Shown here: piece after piece, positions 59,174 through 64,000 of the stretch
How positions within the stretch are numbered: position 1 is the first letter of the stretch
Layout: every line of letters begins with the position of its first letter
Origin: Dipteronia dyeriana
Taxonomy: Eukaryota > Streptophyta > Magnoliopsida > Sapindales > Sapindaceae
NCBI GenBank assembly: GCA_032871835.1
Contig: CM065299.1
Coordinates: 32,042,074-32,106,073 of the forward strand
DNA length: 64,000 nt
Reading direction: 5' to 3'
Translations under genes and position numbers: made by a program
The notes under the pieces: model-generated
Told to the model about the DNA's origin: nothing
The model's input: the letters and a program-made list of their open reading frames with translations, nothing else
The model's database searches: none

Positions 59174-61540
59174 TTATTTCTCGTTCCTCAACTCATCTTC
59201 CTTCTTTCTTGAGGTCACGAATTCCATAATTTCGTCCTCATTTCCATTGAAATCAAATCCCAAAGCAGCCCTTATCTCCAAGACTATAGTGACTTCCTTA
59301 TCCAAATCCCATTCTACTGTCCCCCTTCCTTCCTTAACACTCCCATTGCTACCAATATTACCTGACATCTATCTTGAATTCATATCAATACCTCGAGCAA
59401 CTCCTACCTCAATCACTTTAGTTATTTCTTCTTCTAAATTCCAAATAACCCTTTTACTCTAAGCCTTGACTTCTTTGTCCTCTTTTCTATTTTTGGATAC
59501 ATTATCCTTAAGACCTCTCGTTTTCATAGGATGAGTTTTGATTAAAGAGTCATAACGTTTACCTCTGGAAGATTTTGAAGGCACAATCGTTTGGTCTTCC
59601 TGCTCCTCTATCTGACCCCGCTCTGAAGGTTGATCCTCATAGTTGTGCGTTGATCCATCTTCTGCAACCATCTTACGATTGGATTTTGAAATATGTTTGT
59701 TCTGCTTCTCAACTCCTTGTCATCTTAGTTCAACTATAAAATCAATACTCTGGTCGTCCTCAACATGTTCTTGTTGAACCATTTGCTATTTTTCTTTTGA
59801 TTTTCCACCACTTCCAGACACTTGGACCAAACTTTCTTTCTATTTGGCAAGCTTTGGGCCTCACCTTCTTACATGCTTGACTGATGGTCCGTTTAAGAAC
59901 CTATTCTACTTTTTTCATCTTCAGAAAGCCCACGATCTTGTGGCCCACTACTAGTATAGCCACCCAGCCCACATGTCACTTTTTTCACCAACTCCCTTGC
60001 TTTAGAATTTTCCCCTTTAAACCTATTTGTAAACAAAAGAATATCTTGTCTGGCTTCGGTATCTGTAAATTCTGATTCCGGCCCACCTCTTCTATCCACC
60101 CTATTTTCTTTCCCTATCTCCAATCTGCCATTGTAGATAGGATGCATCGGTTTAGACTTCGAGACACGCATCCAACTACCTTTTCCTTTTTCCAATGTCC
60201 CCCTCCCTTCAATATTTCATTTTCTCAGTAATTTGGGACTGTTATGAGAAAAGTTCCTGACACCTTTTCTATACTCTTCTTTGTTTCTAGCTCTGATAGT
60301 GACTTCTTTACACCTGTTCATACTTCCTCTGTCATAACCACTTCCACTTTCATCTTCTGTGGACCAGTCACCTCTATCTTTTGAGTGTAAAATGACACCT
60401 CTATCCCTATCTTAGTTTGAATTCAAATCTATTGCCGAAGATTTCAATCCGAGATTGTCAACCTCCCAAGAGTTAGCTACCAGAGTCATCAACTCTACCA
60501 CCCTCACCGGAATCAAAATGTCATCAGTCCTTAAAACAATTTCACAAGGGAAACATTTATCCAAAGGGGCATTGATCAACAATCTTCCAACGTCCAACCT
60601 TTTTTTCCCTCAGTCTCTTCGTCTGTTAAAAGAGTCACTCCGAACTGACCTCAAAACTTTTTGAAAAAACCTTTGCACCAGCAATTTAGAGGGATGCCAT
60701 AGACTTCTACCCACCTTAACTTGTGAATAGGTTGTTTGGTCCCAAATTGCCCCAAAACATTCCATCTAGACATTGAGGTGAAGGAATCTTTCCAAAAAAA
60801 AATTGTTGTTGATGGACCCATCCCTTTCATATTCATATTTAAACGACCAGGCAACGTTTTTCTCTCCCATGTAAGAAGAGGAGAAAACAAATCCCCTGTC
60901 CTCCAATTTCTGGTTGACAGATTCTACGCTGGCAAAATCCTTTAGAACTCCTATAGCGCATCTTGACAGTCATTCTTCAACCTCTTTGGAACCCCTCCAG
61001 TACATTGCAGGCCTTATTTCAGAATCGCCAGTCTTACCTTCCTTTACTGTCCCTGCATAAGATCATTTTCCTTGAGCATAAGTGTTGTTGACATGATCAT
61101 CCTTATGGTTTCCCCTTCCTTTTTCTTCAGTTCTGAAATGTCCATAAAATGACCATATTTCATATTGTTGGATTTGGAGTTCATCCTCCTTTTGTTCCTG
61201 TCGTAAGTTGCCACTTTAGCAACGATTGGCCTCCCGTAAACATGCATCCCGTTCACATTCTGCGCCACCTTACCAGCCTCCTCTAGTTTTCCAAAACGAA
61301 TAAAAGCAAAGACACTCCCATTAAAATTCTTCTTTGAAGATAGGTACACATCCCTCACCTTTCCAAAAACCTTAAAAATCCCCCATAACCCCATTGAGTC
61401 AATCTCGGGATTAAGATTCCCGATGAAAATGGACAACAACCCATCTCTAAAGTCTTTTCTTCCGCCATAGTTAAAGCAGTCTGAGAACCTATGTCTTCTC
61501 TGTTCTTGAGAATAGGAGTATCTCTATCTAGAATTCTCTC
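59174..61540 (-). pseudogene. LINE-A2 ORF1 with RRM and DUF4283-like parts
   Basis: From the 5' end: an in-frame MREN start region with an early TAG, then the RRM at 61044-61439 with RNP2 (SIFIGNLNP) and RNP1 (GSVFAFIRF); the DUF4283-like part in 60651-60890 (LRWVEVYGIPLNCW) and 60412-60597; and the Lys/Glu-rich C-terminus in 59893-60195, 59459-59671 and 59174-59368. ORF1 binds the LINE RNA in active relatives. Several stops and frameshifts. Confidence 0.8.
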
Positions 61541-61679
61541 TCATGATCTTTCTTTACTAATGGAGAAACTTTAACTCGGTGAAAACAAATTCAAGGTATT
61601 GAGAAACAAGCACCTTATTTTTTCTATTATTCTCACAATAACCTGACACAAAATTGCAAGATTCTCAAATTATGCATAT

Positions 61680-62034
61680 GTGATTACCAATGATGACTTA
61701 TAAATTTGTTCAAAATTAAAGCAATGGTCAATTTTTTGTAAATGCTCAATAGAGTATGAACAATGTTAGTGTCGAGTTTATATGTTTGATTTTTTTAAAT
61801 ACTTTACATTTGGATCTAAAAATAATATGATATTTAAAAAAAAAAATTAGGTATATTAATAATTTAAGAGGATTTACAAATAAAATGTATTTAAATAATA
61901 TATTCATTTTAATAAAGATATTATTGGCATTAGAATCGGTATTTATAGTAATAGTTAGTTTTTAAAATTTTAAATATGACTGTGCTTTTATTTTAAAATG
62001 GGTGTTTAAATCCTATATTTAGTGTGGCACTATA
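61680..62034. repeat. AT-rich array spacer before U8
   Basis: Same spacer as 10837-11167. Both share the AAAGCAATGGTC variant, unlike the other units (AAAGCAATGATC), which supports common descent of the two LINE-A flanks. No gene seen. Confidence 0.6.
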
Positions 62035-62222
62035 GGTGCCCACGGTTCGATTCCAAATTGAAACACCCCCAGTTCTGGTTCCGTGGTGAGCTCAAACCGA
62101 AACCGTAGACGGCCTAGCCGGTTTGGTTACAGTTTGTAACCGTCGGTTTTATCGGTTACGGTTACGGTTACGGTTTCGGTTTTGAAACCGACCGATTCCG
62201 GCTCGGTTCCGGTTTCGATTGT
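62035..62222. repeat. GGTTCCGGTT-rich element, before U8
   Basis: Same element as 11168-11360, with three TTACGG units like the U2 copy (62155-62175). Confidence 0.55.
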
Positions 62223-62327
62223 TTTTTTTTTTCAAAAAAGGTGCCACATCATAGATTATTATTGGTTGTTGTATTATTAATATGTTCTTTTAAAAATAAC
62301 ATCTTGAAAAAAAATATTAATATATAA

Positions 62328-63150
62328 ATCAAAATCTCGTAATCTGTATTTTATAAACCTACAAAAATCCTTGTATGGATTAAAAATAATCTGAATGGAT
62401 GTGGTATAACCATCTTATTGAATATCTGATAAAAGAATTGTAATATAATTTATATACCAATGTGTCTTCACAAAGAAATCATAATCCAGATTTACTATAT
62501 TTACATCATATGTTGATGATATGAATTTAATTGTAGCTCTTGAATAGCCCTTGAAAACATCTGAATATTTGATAAATGAATTTGAAATGAAAGACATGGG
62601 AAAAAAAATATTGTCTCGACCTAAAGATCGAACATAGATCGAATGGAATGCTTGTCAATCAATCTGAGTATGTTGAAAAGATTATGAAATGATTCTATAG
62701 GGATATTACTCATCCATTAAGTAATCATATGGTTGTTAGAACTCTTGATCTTAAGAAAGATCCATTCCAACCAATAGAAAATGATGAAAAGATACTTGGT
62801 AATGAAGTACCATATCTTAATGCAATTGGTGTTTTATTATATGTGGATTAATGTATTAGATTAGATGTTGCATTTTCTGTGAATTTACTTGTTAGATTCA
62901 TTTAAGCACCAACTAGAAGACATTAGAATAAGATTAAATATTTTTTTCGTTACCTTCATGAGGTTTATGATTATTTTATACAAAATCTAACAATTTTTCA
63001 GATTTACTTGTTTATGCGGATACTAGATATCTATATAATCCACAAAAGGCTCGTACATAAATCAGATATATATTTGCCTATAATGGCACAGCAAGTCTTG
63101 TGTTTATACATCCTACTATCATTTTATCAAGGGGAGTGTTCTATCAGGGG
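62328..63150 (+). mobile_element. Ty1/copia RT relic, unit U8
   Basis: Eighth copia fragment with YVDDM at 62509-62523 and the purine-rich tract at 63130-63154. Pseudogenic. Confidence 0.82.
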
Positions 63151-63275
63151 GAGTATATCGAATGAAGTATATTAGTTATTTTGAGGCATATGTGTATTGT
63201 CCTTTTTTTCCTTACAATTAAGCTTTTGTTCCAATGGATTTTCCAGATAAGGTTTTTAATGAGGTAGTTCTCTAA

Positions 63276-64000
63276 GGGTGCGTTTGGTGCGAGGGACGGG
63301 ACGGGACGGAACAACGTGAGATAATTTTCTCTTGTCCCACGTTTGGTACGTCTTTAACATAGGACAAGATGAGACAAGGTAAGATAAAAAAAACACTAAT
63401 TTTTATTCCACCCAGGACCTTAGGACAAGGTTATCTCATGACATGGGATAAGTATAAAAAGACTGTTTTACCCTTTAAATTTTCTAAAAATTGTAAATAT
63501 GTTTAATAATAATCTATACTATTATATACATTATTGTTATATTATAATATTTGTTAATATAAATTAATATTACATTGATCCAGTAGATCATCGTATATAT
63601 GTTGTCTTTATCAATCATAAATATTTCTTTGATTCAACTAATCAATGAATATCTTTGCTTAGGTTTTTATCCACTGGGTATTTTCTAGCAAAGTATAAAT
63701 ATAAGCAAATCTTTGAAGAAAACATTGATTTTGGACATATATGCACTGTATTCCCTTTTCTTTCGATCATGTTTTGTCTTATTGGATTTTTCTAATAAGG
63801 TTTTTAACGAGATAATTTAAAATACGTTTAACACCACAAGATCTAAAAGATCACAATATATATATTTACTAGGGTTTTTCCTTAACAAATTAAGATATAA
63901 GTGGTGAAAACTAAAAAGGGTGTTATAAAATTGGATCGATCACCAACTCATCACCGCTTGACGTTGCATGTGGTAATCCAAAGGGTGTTATCATTTTAAC
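63276..64000. repeat. Truncated MITE and copia-tail-like spacer, U8, cut by window end
   Basis: Truncated MITE from GGGTGCGTTTGGTGCG to about 63570, then unit spacer to the window end. It cannot be told whether U8 holds a gene block. Confidence 0.6.

Larger units (their letters stand above)
54798..61679 (-). mobile_element. LINE-A2, L1-like retrotransposon, degenerate
   Basis: A second LINE-A copy on the minus strand, about 6.9 kb, homologous to LINE-A1 over its whole length. The 5' flank is the same GTGATTACCAATGATG as for LINE-A1 (61680), but the 3' side joins a different part of the unit, so no target duplication is visible. It keeps parts that LINE-A1 lost (RRM, intact RNase H, endonuclease His), but has its own stops and frameshifts. 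Not active. Confidence 0.9.

Overview
The window is plant nuclear DNA, most likely from a eudicot; the species cannot be told from sequence. It is AT-rich and repeat-dense, with introns and promoters of eukaryotic style, plant-type LINEs, a Tat-like Ty3/gypsy LTR element, Harbinger/Tourist and hAT-like MITEs, and a tRNA-derived SINE. There are no bacterial operons, rRNA genes or CRISPR arrays. Only two host protein genes are supportable, a pair of stellacyanin-like phytocyanins (22912-23463 and 53424-54071). Almost all other open frames are transposon relics or antisense shadows.

The backbone is a diverged head-to-tail array of about eight units, U1 to U8. Each unit starts with the same decayed Ty1/copia reverse transcriptase fragment (at about 1, 11461, 15390, 18970, 29290, 33028, 47818 and 62328). 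In most units this is followed by a truncated MITE (GTGCGTTTGG), copia-tail-like spacer, a block marked by a short CAGGATTTGCTCC motif, an AT-rich spacer and a GGTTCCGGTT-rich element. Short units (U1, U3, U6) lack the gene block. Long units (U4, U7) carry a block of about 2.5 kb holding the stellacyanin gene and its 3' flank, bounded by TCGA. U2 and U5 kept the 3' flank but lost the gene. U8 runs off the window.

Later insertions can be ordered because sister units provide empty sites. A 1.2 kb Harbinger-like element is shared by U4 and U7, so it predates their duplication. LINE-A copies (4213-10824 and about 54798-61679, minus strand) share the same 5' flank, so they look like duplicates of one insertion. 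Unit-specific events are LINE-B (23621-26708, plus) in U4; a hAT-like MITE (2510-3035) in U1; an 11.5 kb gypsy element (34098-45584, TSD AATAC) in U6; and a Tourist-like element (51338-52955, TSD TTA) plus a SINE (53963-54180, 14-bp TSD) in U7.

The two stellacyanins have diverged in a notable way. Both keep the four copper ligands (His, Cys, His, Gln), but each has lost a different partner of the conserved disulfide. The U7 copy has also lost its hydrophobic C-terminal anchor through a 10-bp deletion followed by the SINE. I found no new defence, RNA or enzymatic system. The most interesting content is the array itself, as a record of gene-block gain, loss and decay.
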